Source of the DNA: an uncultured Prevotella sp.
Lineage (GTDB): Bacteria; Bacteroidota; Bacteroidia; Bacteroidales; Bacteroidaceae
Reading direction: 5' to 3'
NCBI GenBank assembly: GCA_900554545.1
Contig: USHW01000002.1
Span: 33,379 to 97,378 of the forward strand
DNA length: 64,000 bases
Position numbers and translations under genes: made by a program. This document shows positions 23,055 to 31,068 of the stretch, one piece after another (the first letter of the stretch is position 1; the number at the start of each line of letters is the position of its first letter). Under the pieces are notes generated by a model, which made no database searches, was not told where the DNA came from, and saw only the letters and a list, made by a program, of their open reading frames with translations.

Positions 23055-24059
23055 TCAGATGGTTATGCTTTCAAAGGGAATGTCGTGCATTTTTGCGGCA
23101 AACACGGGGAATGCGCTGTGATACATCTGCGGCGTGCCGATGCGGTAGACTTTCTGCGCTTCGCTGAGCATGTAGAAGTCGAGAAATGATTTCAGGTATG
23201 TTTCAAACTGGTTTCCCTGTGTGTGATGTTTCTGCCCGTCCATGTGGGTAAGTGTTCCCGGAATTATGTGTACGCCGTCAATCTGTGACACTCTTTTCAG
23301 GAATTTCATGCTGTCGGCGGTCACTAATAAGGCCATGTTGCCGTGTTTCGCCATCAGCGTCTTTACCGCGTCAAGGCATTTTGTTATCAGTTCTTCCTCT
23401 TTATCCTTGTCGTTCAGCGGCCTGTAGCGGTATTCGGGGAAGTCTCCGAGCAGGTTCTGAAAGCGGAAAACAGCTGCATAATAGTCGCCGCCGATGCTTT
23501 CTTTTGTCGCCTCAATACGCTCTTGAAGTATTGTTCCGGGCTTGAACAGCTCGCAGAACAGCTCTCCCCAGTTGAACGGACGCTTCCCGGTGCCTTCTTT
23601 TGCGTAAGTTTTGTTGATGTGTTCAAGCAGGTCCCTGTTGCTGTAGAAATGTATCTGCCTTTTCGCCCTTAGGTTGAAAAGCCTTGTGGCAAGGTGTTCG
23701 CCCCTCATGTACAGCACCCTGCTGTATAGCGGATTGTCGGTGTATTCACCTCGTTTTAGTGTCCAGTCGTAGGCTGCAGGCTGCAAATAGTCTTCCAGTT
23801 TGAACGGATATGTGTATTTAATCCTGAAAGGTTTGCCAAGGTATTTGCAGTAAGCGTAAAGCGAGATTATGCCTTTGAACCTGTCGCACATTCCTCCGTG
23901 GTAAGCCTCTCCGTCAATCATGGCGACATATATGGGGCTTTTCGTCTTCGGCTTGCCCAGTTCTTTTGACTTGAAAGCTATTTTTGTTGTCAGCAGTAAT
24001 TCCTTGAACAGATGCTTCAGTTCCAACAGCTTGTATTTCTTTCCGTAGTAAGTAGCCAT
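23055..24059 (-). CDS. Putative fucosyltransferase-like glycosyltransferase
   Basis: The 334-residue protein has no signal peptide or membrane helix. Segments such as YAAVFRFQNLLGDFPEYRYRP, MALLVTADSMKFLKRVSQI and YLKSFLDFYMLSEAQKVYRIG resemble the C-terminal half of GT-B fucosyltransferases (the NodZ/GT23 or GT11-like layout, with a Ser/Ala-rich C-terminal block). The assignment is tentative; it could be another GT-B enzyme. It heads leftwards in a four-gene minus-strand group with a GT92 enzyme, a Stealth protein and an acyltransferase, so a surface-glycan role is likely. Confidence 0.5.
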   Translation of the reverse strand: MATYYGKKYKLLELKHLFKELLLTTKIAFKSKELGKPKTKSPIYVAMIDGEAYHGGMCDRFKGIISLYAYCKYLGKPFRIKYTYPFKLEDYLQPAAYDWTLKRGEYTDNPLYSRVLYMRGEHLATRLFNLRAKRQIHFYSNRDLLEHINKTYAKEGTGKRPFNWGELFCELFKPGTILQERIEATKESIGGDYYAAVFRFQNLLGDFPEYRYRPLNDKDKEEELITKCLDAVKTLMAKHGNMALLVTADSMKFLKRVSQIDGVHIIPGTLTHMDGQKHHTQGNQFETYLKSFLDFYMLSEAQKVYRIGTPQMYHSAFPVFAAKMHDIPFESITI

Positions 24060-24104
24060 GTCTTATTGTAGCATTTTGTTTGCCTGTGCGTGTCGGTGTA
24101 ACCG

Positions 24105-24977
24105 TCAGTCTTCGATATCGTTCAGGTCGTAGCGCTCGAAATACCCCATGTCGCGTATCGTTGTGGTGCGTGCCCGGCCTCGTGCGCGCTTGCCGAGGAA
24201 CTCTTCGTATGACTTTACGGCGTAGTGGTTGATGCGGATAACGTCGTGTTGCGGCTTCCGGTCGCCTGAATGCTTGGTTATGCGGTTACCGTGGGAATCG
24301 CCCGCATGGCCCGATATGCGTGCCGCTTCGTGGCATCCTGTCATGGTGCATACGCGCCGTGGGTCGGCTATGCTCTTTGATTGTGTGTTCAGTCTGTGGT
24401 CGGGCAGGGAGTGCTTTCTGAACCTTTCCATTACGCCTCCCGGCTCTTTGGTCTTCGCGCCGCCGCTTCCGTAGACGAGCCAGTTGATTTCCACAACTGC
24501 GAAATTTTCCATCCTGCGCAGGAAGTCGGGAATGCTCTTGTCCTTTACAGGCACGATAAACTCGTCAAGGTCTATCACTGCGAGCCACCGTGTGTCAAGG
24601 CGGTGGCGCTCAAAGCAGTCGTCATACGCGGCCAGTTGCTGTTTCTGGCCGGGAAAATAAGTGTATTCCACTATTCCTGCCTCGATGTATGGCGCAAGCA
24701 CTTCTTTCGTGCAGTCGGTGCTTTCGTTGTCGTATATGTAAAACTTCTCTACTCCTTTGCTCCTGTGCCAGTCTATCCATTCCTTGAAATACGGGCCTTC
24801 GTTCTTGGCTATGGAGCAAACGGCCAAGTAATGTTGCGACTTTGTATGGTCGCGCTTCATCCGGCGTTTCAGCTTCATTGCCCTGAACAATCCGTAGCGG
24901 AGCACTCCGCGCCAGCGGTTGCGCGCCATCTTGCATGGTATTACTCCGGCAATTATCTCGGCATATACTTTTTTCAT
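24105..24977 (-). CDS. GT92-type glycosyltransferase
   Basis: The 290-residue protein matches the DUF23/GT92 pattern: YLAVCSIAKNEGPYFKEWIDWHRSKGVEKFYIYDNESTDCTKEVL, then WLAVIDLDEFIVP with the DxD-type metal site, and a C-terminal HYAVKSYEEFLGKRARGR. These enzymes add galactose or a related sugar. The first 40 residues are basic and may contact the membrane surface. It lies 45 bp upstream of the fucosyltransferase-like gene on the same strand. Confidence 0.88.
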   Translation of the reverse strand: MKKVYAEIIAGVIPCKMARNRWRGVLRYGLFRAMKLKRRMKRDHTKSQHYLAVCSIAKNEGPYFKEWIDWHRSKGVEKFYIYDNESTDCTKEVLAPYIEAGIVEYTYFPGQKQQLAAYDDCFERHRLDTRWLAVIDLDEFIVPVKDKSIPDFLRRMENFAVVEINWLVYGSGGAKTKEPGGVMERFRKHSLPDHRLNTQSKSIADPRRVCTMTGCHEAARISGHAGDSHGNRITKHSGDRKPQHDVIRINHYAVKSYEEFLGKRARGRARTTTIRDMGYFERYDLNDIED

Positions 24978-24984
24978 TGTTTAC

Positions 24985-25095
24985 GGTTGTTTGTACGGTT
25001 GTATGGTTATTGGGTTGTAAGGTTTTACGGTTATGGGGGTACGGTTTAAGTTTTTTGCTTACCGTATAACCTCATAACCGTAAAACCCCATAACC
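24985..25095. repeat. Word-based inverted repeat between GT92 and Stealth genes
   Basis: The left part repeats TACGGTT, TATGGTT and TTTTACGGTTATGGGG. The right part gives ACCGTATAACC, TCATAACC, CGTAAAACCCC and ATAACC, pairing imperfectly. The loop is TTTAAGTTTTTTGC. Confidence 0.6.
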
Positions 25096-26091
25096 TCATA
25101 TCTTCTCAAAGCTCGACTTTTCGGGCAATATGTGCTCAAAGGCGTTCTTTATGTTTCCCATCACCATGTCATAGTTGCGTATGTGTACGTTGTCGTTAAG
25201 GCAAACCAGTTTATACGACTGGTCGTGTATTGCCCTGACAGCCTGCTTCGGGCGTACCATGAGTGGAAACATCTTTGTGTCCTGATAGGTGTTGTACGGC
25301 TCGAAGTTGCCACGGCAAATCTGCCATGTGCGGAAAAGTTCGGGCGTATAGTCGGTCAGTGCGCGGAAGCGGTTGGCCGAAGTCTCGGTAAGCTCTTTCC
25401 CGGCTACGGCCCATACTTCCTCGAAGGTAGACTTGAGGTATGGCTGTGCGTTGTGCGGAGTGCGCAGTGTGATGAACTTTCCGTATGGTTTCAGCAGGTA
25501 GTTCAGCCGCGCTTTAGAGCCGTAGTCCTTGCAGAACCATTTGTCATGCCAGCGCGCCATCACTTCTTTCTTGTCGAAGTGGCGGTTGATGATTTTCAGG
25601 TTGTTCTTTATCCTCTTGTACCATTGCGACCACGACGGGTTGTATTGGAACACGGCGATGTCGCACGGCAGCCCGTTACGGAAGAAGCGTTCGGTGCCGA
25701 TATTGTTTATGATGTAGAAGTCGTCGTTGAAATATACGAAGTGCTCGGCCAGGCCGGGTATGCGGTGAATGTAGCGCTCGATTACGACGGAGTTGTAAGA
25801 GGGCAGGAATTGTTCCGGTATGTAATCCTTATGGTCTACAAGATGCAGCTTCGGGTTGGATGTGTCGAGCCATGCTGGCTTTTGTCCGCTGGTGACGAAG
25901 TGAATTTTGCGCACCCAAGGGGCGAATTTCTCCACGCCGCGGAACCAGTATTTAAGGAAACCGTAATCGCGGAAGCGGGCTTCAGACACTCCGTTCTTAG
26001 TGTTTTCCTTGTTGCCGGAGTATTTTGCGAAATCGGCCTGCCACTTGGGGTCGTCCATGTCGACCCATGTGATTACAAAATCTATATCCAT
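25096..26091 (-). CDS. Stealth-family phosphotransferase (2)
   Basis: The 331-residue protein carries the four Stealth regions: IDFVITWVDMDDPKWQADF, then GFLKYWFRGVEKFAPWVRKIHFVTSGQKPAWL, YFNDDFYIINNIGTERFF, and later LRTPHNAQPYLKSTFEEVW and FRTWQICRGNFEP. It differs clearly from the copy at 20.6 kb in regions 1 and 4, so the two are not recent duplicates. It likely transfers a sugar-1-phosphate in surface polysaccharide synthesis. The LpxL-like gene lies 18 bp upstream on the same strand. Confidence 0.93.
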   Translation of the reverse strand: MDIDFVITWVDMDDPKWQADFAKYSGNKENTKNGVSEARFRDYGFLKYWFRGVEKFAPWVRKIHFVTSGQKPAWLDTSNPKLHLVDHKDYIPEQFLPSYNSVVIERYIHRIPGLAEHFVYFNDDFYIINNIGTERFFRNGLPCDIAVFQYNPSWSQWYKRIKNNLKIINRHFDKKEVMARWHDKWFCKDYGSKARLNYLLKPYGKFITLRTPHNAQPYLKSTFEEVWAVAGKELTETSANRFRALTDYTPELFRTWQICRGNFEPYNTYQDTKMFPLMVRPKQAVRAIHDQSYKLVCLNDNVHIRNYDMVMGNIKNAFEHILPEKSSFEKI

Positions 26092-26109
26092 GAGTGTGAT
26101 TGCATATTG

Positions 26110-27003
26110 TTAATGTTGTTGCTCCAGCTTCTCGGCGTGCTTGAAGCGGTTGTGCGTCCACAGGTACAGCTCCGGCTGCCGCATGATGGACTGTTCGAGA
26201 TGCCGGAAGTATAGGGCGGTCAGTTCGAAGTCGGGAAGTTCCTGCGGATTGTCGTGCATTTTTACGAATTCAGCCTCGTAGAACCCCCTCCTTGTACGCT
26301 TCACGTCAAGGTAGAAAGCCCCGAATTTGTAGTGTTTTATTATTTTTTCCGTGCCTGTAAGAACCGGCGCGTTGTGGTTCAGGAAGTGAAGGAAGTGGCG
26401 CGATTCCCTCATTCTTGGCGACTGGTCGGCAATGAAGCCTATCGTGCATACCTTGTGTTCGGCGGCCAGCGTGGTGATGTAGCGTGCCGTCTTGTGCATG
26501 TCTACGCTGACAGCTCCCATGCGTTCGCGTATGTGCAGCATCAGCCTGTTCATGCTGTCGTTGCGCAGCTTGTGGTATATTTGCGCCCCGATGGCGTTTT
26601 TATCCAGCCACAGGGGCATGGACGACACCCATTCCCAGTTGCCGTAGTGCCCGAGATATACCGCCACTGACTTTCCGCTGCGCAGTAACGAGTTGACGGC
26701 TTCCACATTCTTGAACGCCATGCGGCGCCTTATGGCGTCTTGTGACATTGACGCCAGCTTGCAGCTTTCAATGGTCATGTCCATGAAGAAACGGTAAAAC
26801 TTCTTTTCTATAAGTTTTATTTCATGCAGGCTCTTGTCGGGAAATGACTCTGTGAGGTTCTTCCTGACGACGGCGCGGCGGTAGCGGATGATGTAATACA
26901 GAATGTAGAACATCCCGTCTGAAACGATGTACAGCAAACGGAAAGGAATATATGACAGCAGTTTGAGTAAAAAACGTAGCAAATGGTAAATACTTTCCGC
27001 CAT
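26110..27003 (-). CDS. LpxL/HtrB-family acyltransferase
   Basis: The 297-residue protein has one N-terminal membrane helix (FLLKLLSYIPFRLLYIVSDGMFYILYYII) and the family motif H-x4-D/E in YLGHYGNWEW (near residues 116-125). FIADQSPRMRESRHFLHFLNHNAPVLTG is the conserved second block. LpxL-type enzymes add a secondary acyl chain to lipid A at the inner membrane. Bacteroidales lipid A is mostly penta-acylated, and a single late acyltransferase would fit. It lies upstream of the Stealth gene and may be co-transcribed with it. Confidence 0.9.
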   Translation of the reverse strand: MAESIYHLLRFLLKLLSYIPFRLLYIVSDGMFYILYYIIRYRRAVVRKNLTESFPDKSLHEIKLIEKKFYRFFMDMTIESCKLASMSQDAIRRRMAFKNVEAVNSLLRSGKSVAVYLGHYGNWEWVSSMPLWLDKNAIGAQIYHKLRNDSMNRLMLHIRERMGAVSVDMHKTARYITTLAAEHKVCTIGFIADQSPRMRESRHFLHFLNHNAPVLTGTEKIIKHYKFGAFYLDVKRTRRGFYEAEFVKMHDNPQELPDFELTALYFRHLEQSIMRQPELYLWTHNRFKHAEKLEQQH

Positions 27004-27168
27004 GATTGTTTGCGTTTATCTCTTTTTTCCTTTTTGTGGCAAAATTAAGTTTTTTTCTCCATAAAAAGGATTTTTTCCTGTACTTTTCGGTAAAAAACGA
27101 ATTATTTGCGGACGCTTCTACGCTCTCTTAGTGTAAAATCTCGTACGCCGGAGCAGTGGATTTAGCTT

Positions 27169-27278
27169 GGCCTGCATTTTAAAAGGTGGTATTTTGCATT
27201 CCAAAAGGTCATGTTTCGCCTTCTAAAAGGTGGCCTTTTGCACGCTAAAAGGGCACCTTTCGGAACGTTGCCTGCAAA
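27169..27278. repeat. 22-bp-period array C (5 units)
   Basis: Units start at 27169, 27191, 27213, 27235 and 27257. Each has TTTTGC or TTTCGC, then AAAAGG about 12 bp later. The array lies in the divergent gap between the acyltransferase and truA. A CTTGT/TCACTTG word repeat follows at 27345-27400. Confidence 0.7.
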
Positions 27279-27417
27279 TGTCTGTAAATCAAGAGGTTGT
27301 AAACTGTCTTGTGAACGGCGTGCAACAGCTGAAACACATGCCGCTTGTTCACTTGTCGCTTGTCCCTTGTTCACTCGTTGTTTGTCCCTCGTTTACTTGT
27401 TTTTCGGATATTTTTTG

Positions 27418-27425
27418 TACTTTTG
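27418..27425 (+). promoter_or_regulatory. Promoter -7 element of truA
   Basis: TACTTTTG, 30 bp before the truA start, with CTTG at 27396-27399 (18 bp away) as a possible weak -33 element. Confidence 0.5.
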
Positions 27426-27455
27426 CATGCGTTTTTTTGTTGAGGAAGATATACA

Positions 27456-28187
27456 ATGCAGAGGTATTTCCTTTATTTGAAGTATGACGGCACGGCGTAC
27501 CGCGGATGGCAGGTGCAGCCGGAAGAGCGCACCGTACAGGGCGAACTGCAGAGGGCTTTGTCGGTGGCTTTGCGCGGCGAAGTGCCTGTTGTCGGCGCGG
27601 GACGTACCGATACCGGCGTGCATGCGCGCATGATGGTTGCCCATTTCGACGCGGCCGAGGGCTTGGACTGCCCGCAGTTAGTGTACAAGCTGAACAGGCT
27701 GCTGCCGCGTGACATCGCGGCTGACAGGGTTGAGACTGTTTCCGCGGATATGCACGCGCGCTTCAGCGCGGTGTCGCGCACGTACCATTATTATATACAT
27801 ACACGGCGCGACCCGTTCCGCAGGGCGTATTCGTGCGAGATGTATTACATTCCTGACTTTGACAAAATGAACGAGGCGGCGGCCACGTTGCTTGAGTATG
27901 ACGACTTTGCGTCGTTCTGCAAGAGCCATACCGACGTGAAGACGACGCTATGCAACGTTACCGAGGCGCGGTGGGTGCAGGACGACGAGTACAGTTGGCA
28001 CTTCGTAATTACGGCCAACCGCTTCCTGCGCAACATGGTGCGCGCAGTGGTCGGAACGCTGTTCGATGTGGGGCGAGGCCGCATCGACACCGAAGGGTTC
28101 AGGAAAATAATAGAAGGCAAGTCGCGCTCCGCCGCCGGCGACAGCGTTCCGGCGTGCGCGCTGTTCCTCGAAAAGATATTGTATTGA
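27456..28187 (+). CDS. truA: tRNA pseudouridine(38-40) synthase TruA
   Basis: TruA converts uridines 38-40 of the tRNA anticodon arm to pseudouridine. The 243-residue protein has the N-terminal YFLYLKYDGTAYRGWQVQPE, the catalytic Asp loop GAGRTDTGVHARM (near residue 50), RTYHYYIHTRRDPF and FLRNMVRAVVGTLFDVGRGR. All are conserved. It stands behind its own promoter element, and the EamA transporter gene follows after 134 bp of purine-rich repeat. Confidence 0.96.
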   Translation: MQRYFLYLKYDGTAYRGWQVQPEERTVQGELQRALSVALRGEVPVVGAGRTDTGVHARMMVAHFDAAEGLDCPQLVYKLNRLLPRDIAADRVETVSADMHARFSAVSRTYHYYIHTRRDPFRRAYSCEMYYIPDFDKMNEAAATLLEYDDFASFCKSHTDVKTTLCNVTEARWVQDDEYSWHFVITANRFLRNMVRAVVGTLFDVGRGRIDTEGFRKIIEGKSRSAAGDSVPACALFLEKILY

Positions 28188-28189
28188 AG

Positions 28190-28318
28190 GAGTAAGGAGA
28201 GAAGGGATAAGGAGAGAAGAAGTAAAGGAGTAAGGAGAGATGGAGTAGGGATTAACGGCTATTCCTTGCATGTTCCTTGCAATCTGATTTTTCACTTTTC
28301 ATTTTTAATTTTTCATTC
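28190..28318. repeat. Word-based repeat between truA and the EamA gene
   Basis: GGAGTAAGGAGAGAAG-type purine words repeat from 28190 to 28250. A TTTTTCACTTTTCATTTTTAA-type pyrimidine tract follows up to the next start codon. Confidence 0.5.
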
Positions 28319-28321
28319 AGA

Positions 28322-29239
28322 ATGTGGTTACTGTTGGCTTTTCTATCCGCAGCTTTGCTCGGATTTTACGATTCGTTCAAGAAAAAGTCGCTTGACGGCA
28401 ACGCCGTCATCCCCGTATTGTTTCTCAACACGCTGTTCTCGTCGCTCATCTTCCTGCCGTTCATTGTGCTGTCGGCTACGACTGACATGCTCGACGGCAC
28501 GATGTTCAAGGTCGCCGGCGGCGGATGGGACATGCACAAGTATATCATCCTGAAAAGCGTCATTGTGCTGGCGTCGTGGGTGTTCGGGTATTTCGGCATG
28601 AAGCACCTGCCCTTAACCATCGTAGGGCCTATCAATGCCACGCGCCCGGTGATGGTGCTTGTCGGTGCGTTCGTCGTGTTCGGCGAGCGTCTTAACATTT
28701 ATCAGTGGATAGGTGTGGCTCTGGCTGTGGCGTCGTTCTTCATGCTGAGCCGTAGCGGAAAGAAGGAAGGTATCGACTTCAAGCACGACCGCTGGATATA
28801 CTTCATCGTGCTTGCCGCCCTGCTCGGTGCGGTGAGCGGCCTTTACGACAAGTACCTCATGGCGCCGGCAAGCCACGGTGGAGTAGGGCTTGACCGCATG
28901 ATGGTGCAGAGTTGGTATAACATTTACCAGTGTTTTATGATGGGCGCGATGCTGCTTGTGCTTTGGTGGCCTAAGCGCAAGCATACCACGCCGTTCCGTT
29001 GGGACTGGTGCATAATACTGATAAGCATATTCCTTAGTGCCGCCGACTTTGTTTATTTCTATGCGTTGAGCATTCCCGGGGCTATGATAAGCGTCGTGTC
29101 TATGGTAAGGCGCGGCAGCGTAATAGTGTCGTTCCTGTTCGGAGCTGCGCTTTTGCATGAGAAGAACCTGAAGAGCAAGGTTGTAGACCTTATCCTCGTG
29201 TTGCTCGGCATGGTGTTCCTCTATATCGGGTCTAAATAA
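28322..29239 (+). CDS. EamA-family (DMT) transporter
   Basis: The 305-residue membrane protein has ten predicted helices in two repeats of five, the drug/metabolite-transporter plan. The first repeat ends with LNIYQWIGVALAVASFFMLS and the second with LILVLLGMVFLYIGSK; GYFGMKHLPLTIVGPINATRPVMVLVGAF marks the conserved helix 3-4 region. The substrate is unknown. The ATG at 28322 was chosen because the upstream reading would be encoded by low-complexity repeat. Confidence 0.88.
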   Translation: MWLLLAFLSAALLGFYDSFKKKSLDGNAVIPVLFLNTLFSSLIFLPFIVLSATTDMLDGTMFKVAGGGWDMHKYIILKSVIVLASWVFGYFGMKHLPLTIVGPINATRPVMVLVGAFVVFGERLNIYQWIGVALAVASFFMLSRSGKKEGIDFKHDRWIYFIVLAALLGAVSGLYDKYLMAPASHGGVGLDRMMVQSWYNIYQCFMMGAMLLVLWWPKRKHTTPFRWDWCIILISIFLSAADFVYFYALSIPGAMISVVSMVRRGSVIVSFLFGAALLHEKNLKSKVVDLILVLLGMVFLYIGSK

Positions 29240-29242
29240 GTT

Positions 29243-29375
29243 GACGAGATACAAGCAGACGAGTGACGAGGATACAGGCTTGTCCGCTTGTTCCCTGTCA
29301 ACTTGTTTACTCGTCTGCTTGTCAACTTGTTTACTCGTCTGCTTGTCAACTTGTCAATTCGTCTGCTGCAAAACT
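29243..29375. repeat. Tandem CTTGT/CGTCTG word repeat with inverted copy
   Basis: GTCAACTTG followed by TTTACTCGTCTGCTT recurs two to three times from 29297 to 29370. Inverted forms (GACGAG, ACAAGCAGACGAG) lie at 29243-29270. The region between the EamA gene and dapA can form a long imperfect hairpin. Confidence 0.65.
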
Positions 29376-29389
29376 TGTTTGCTGAAAAT

Positions 29390-29420
29390 TTTGCTTTTTA
29401 GTGTAAAAATAGTATTTTTG
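29390..29420 (+). promoter_or_regulatory. Promoter of dapA
   Basis: TTTG (29390-29393) and TATTTTTG (29413-29420) with 19-bp spacing, an exact Bacteroidetes promoter 32 bp before the start codon. Confidence 0.75.
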
Positions 29421-29452
29421 CATTCGATTATTAATGAAATAAGCTTGTTTTT

Positions 29453-30337
29453 ATGGCATATAACATATTCAAGGGGTTGGGTATAGCATTGGTAACACCG
29501 TTTACTTCAGACGGTTCTGTTGACTACCAAGCCCTGAAAAGGCTCATCGCTTACCAGCTTGCAGGCGGTGCCGACTTCTTTTGCATTCTCGCCACGACGG
29601 GCGAGACACCGACACTGACCCGGGACGAGAAGTCGAAGATTAAGCAGCTTGTTGTCGAGATGGTTGGCGGCAAGGTGCCCGTCTTGATGGGCTGTGGCGG
29701 CAACAACACGGCGGAAGTCGTGAATGAGTTGCAGACCGGAGATTTTTCAGGCATAGATGGCGTGTTAAGCGTATGTCCTTATTATAACAAGCCTTCGCAG
29801 GAGGGGCTTTACAGGCATTTCAAGACCATTGCAGCGGCGACCAACTTGCCTGTAGTGCTTTACAATGTGCCTGGGCGTACAGGCGTCAACCTTAAGGCGG
29901 AGACTACCGTCCGTCTGGCCAATGACTGTCCTAACATCGTGGGAATAAAGGAGGCTGCAGGAAGCCTTGAGCAGGTTGACGAAATAATAAAGAACAAGCC
30001 GGCTTCGTTTGATGTAATCAGCGGCGACGATGCGCTTACGTTCCCGATGATAGCCTGCGGTGCGGTTGGTGTGATTTCGGTCATAGGCAATGCCCTGCCT
30101 AAAGAGTTCTCACGCATGATACGCCTTGAGATGAACGGCGAAATAGAGAGCGCACGCAAGATACATCATAAGTTTACCGACCTTTTCAATCTGCTTTTCG
30201 TTGACGGAAATCCTGCCGGCGTGAAGGCTATGCTTCATGAGATGGGGATGATTGAGAATGTGCTCCGCCTGCCGCTTGTGCCCACGCGGTTGACTACCAT
30301 GCAACGCATAAGCGAGTGTTTGAAGTTCAGGATTTGA
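29453..30337 (+). CDS. dapA: 4-hydroxy-tetrahydrodipicolinate synthase
   Basis: DapA condenses pyruvate with aspartate semialdehyde, the first committed step to diaminopimelate and lysine. The 294-residue TIM-barrel protein has GLGIALVTPFTSDGSVDY at the start, TTGETPTL, the Tyr loop VLYNVPGRTGVNLK and the Schiff-base Lys in IVGIKEAAGSLEQ. It is transcribed alone and ends at a clear terminator. The lysC and lysA genes of the same pathway are at 57-59 kb in this window. Confidence 0.96.
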   Translation: MAYNIFKGLGIALVTPFTSDGSVDYQALKRLIAYQLAGGADFFCILATTGETPTLTRDEKSKIKQLVVEMVGGKVPVLMGCGGNNTAEVVNELQTGDFSGIDGVLSVCPYYNKPSQEGLYRHFKTIAAATNLPVVLYNVPGRTGVNLKAETTVRLANDCPNIVGIKEAAGSLEQVDEIIKNKPASFDVISGDDALTFPMIACGAVGVISVIGNALPKEFSRMIRLEMNGEIESARKIHHKFTDLFNLLFVDGNPAGVKAMLHEMGMIENVLRLPLVPTRLTTMQRISECLKFRI

Positions 30338-30361
30338 GAATTTAAGATATTGTTGTAACGG

Positions 30362-30398
30362 AAAACGCGGCCTTCCACAATACGGAATGCCGCGTTTT
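30362..30398 (+). terminator. Rho-independent terminator of dapA
   Basis: AAAACGCGGCCTTCC pairs with GGAATGCCGCGTTTT (one mismatch) and runs into TTTATTT. Confidence 0.85.
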
Positions 30399-30456
30399 TA
30401 TTTCTGTTCCGTGTTTTTTCCACGCTTATACCAACACTCAATGGCATAAAACAAAG

Positions 30457-30483
30457 AAGCCGCAGGACTTAGTCCTGCGGCTT
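30457..30483 (-). terminator. Terminator of the small lipoprotein gene
   Basis: AAGCCGCAGGA and TCCTGCGGCTT form a perfect 11-bp stem around CTTAG. Read on the minus strand it lies 27 bp after the lipoprotein stop and runs into CTTTGTTTT. Confidence 0.75.
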
Positions 30484-30509
30484 TACTCGCTTTTAATTGT
30501 TGTAGCTAA

Positions 30510-30692
30510 TTATTCAGCAACAGTGCTGTCAGCAGCAACAGAGTCAGCAACAACGCTGTCAGCAGCCATTGTGTCAACAACAGCAGTGTCAGTTGCTGTT
30601 GTGTCAGCAGCCTCAGTGTTGGCTGTTTTGTTACCACAAGATGCGAAAGAGATAGCTGCGATAGCTACGAACATTAAAACTAACTTTTTCAT
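30510..30692 (-). CDS. Small low-complexity lipoprotein
   Basis: The 60-residue protein starts MKKLVLMFVAIAAISFASC, a clear lipoprotein signal with the acylated Cys at position 19. The mature 41 residues are almost only Ala, Thr, Asp, Val and Ser in loose repeats (ADTTATDTAV, MAADSVVADS), giving an acidic disordered tail. It has a TACCTTTG promoter element at 30744-30751 and its own terminator, so it is a single-gene unit. Such tiny acidic lipoproteins are common in Bacteroidetes; the function is unknown. Confidence 0.85.
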   Translation of the reverse strand: MKKLVLMFVAIAAISFASCGNKTANTEAADTTATDTAVVDTMAADSVVADSVAADSTVAE

Positions 30693-30743
30693 TTTCTTTG
30701 CTTTTTAAATCTGTAAAACAATCATTTGTTTATTAAAACGCTG

Positions 30744-30751
30744 CAAAGGTA
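30744..30751 (-). promoter_or_regulatory. Promoter -7 element of the small lipoprotein gene
   Basis: TACCTTTG on the minus strand, 52 bp before the start. No TTTG at the -33 position. Confidence 0.5.
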
Positions 30752-30920
30752 AGTATTTTTTCAATACGTTGTTCCCTTTTTTATGTTTTTTTTCGGCTTG
30801 CAGTTGTAACTTTTTTATAAGTTGTTGATAATCAGTGAGATGTGGACTGCTAACGACTGTTAAACTTTCTGCGGGTATTAAGAAATGTTGTAGGATGACA
30901 CTGATATCGACTTTTTTTCG

Positions 30921-30928
30921 TACCTTTG
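30921..30928 (+). promoter_or_regulatory. Possible mtaB promoter -7 element
   Basis: TACCTTTG, giving a leader of about 135 nt before the ATG at 31069. The gap 30693-31068 otherwise holds only the lipoprotein promoter and no gene. Confidence 0.45.
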
Positions 30929-31068
30929 TGCCATGCAATATGCGCCGTGGAGCCGGTAAGTTTCTTGCTTGTTGGCGGCGAGTGTTGACAGGACTATTAT
31001 ATAATAAGGTGTAATACTTTTCAAGAGGCGGCCTTTTATTGTCGTTGGCCGTAAAGTAAGATATAATA

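Noticed and set aside
30523..30708. Plus-strand Ala/Ser/Thr-rich frame opposite the small lipoprotein
   Set aside because: The minus strand has the lipobox signal peptide, a -7 promoter element and a terminator; the plus-strand frame has none.
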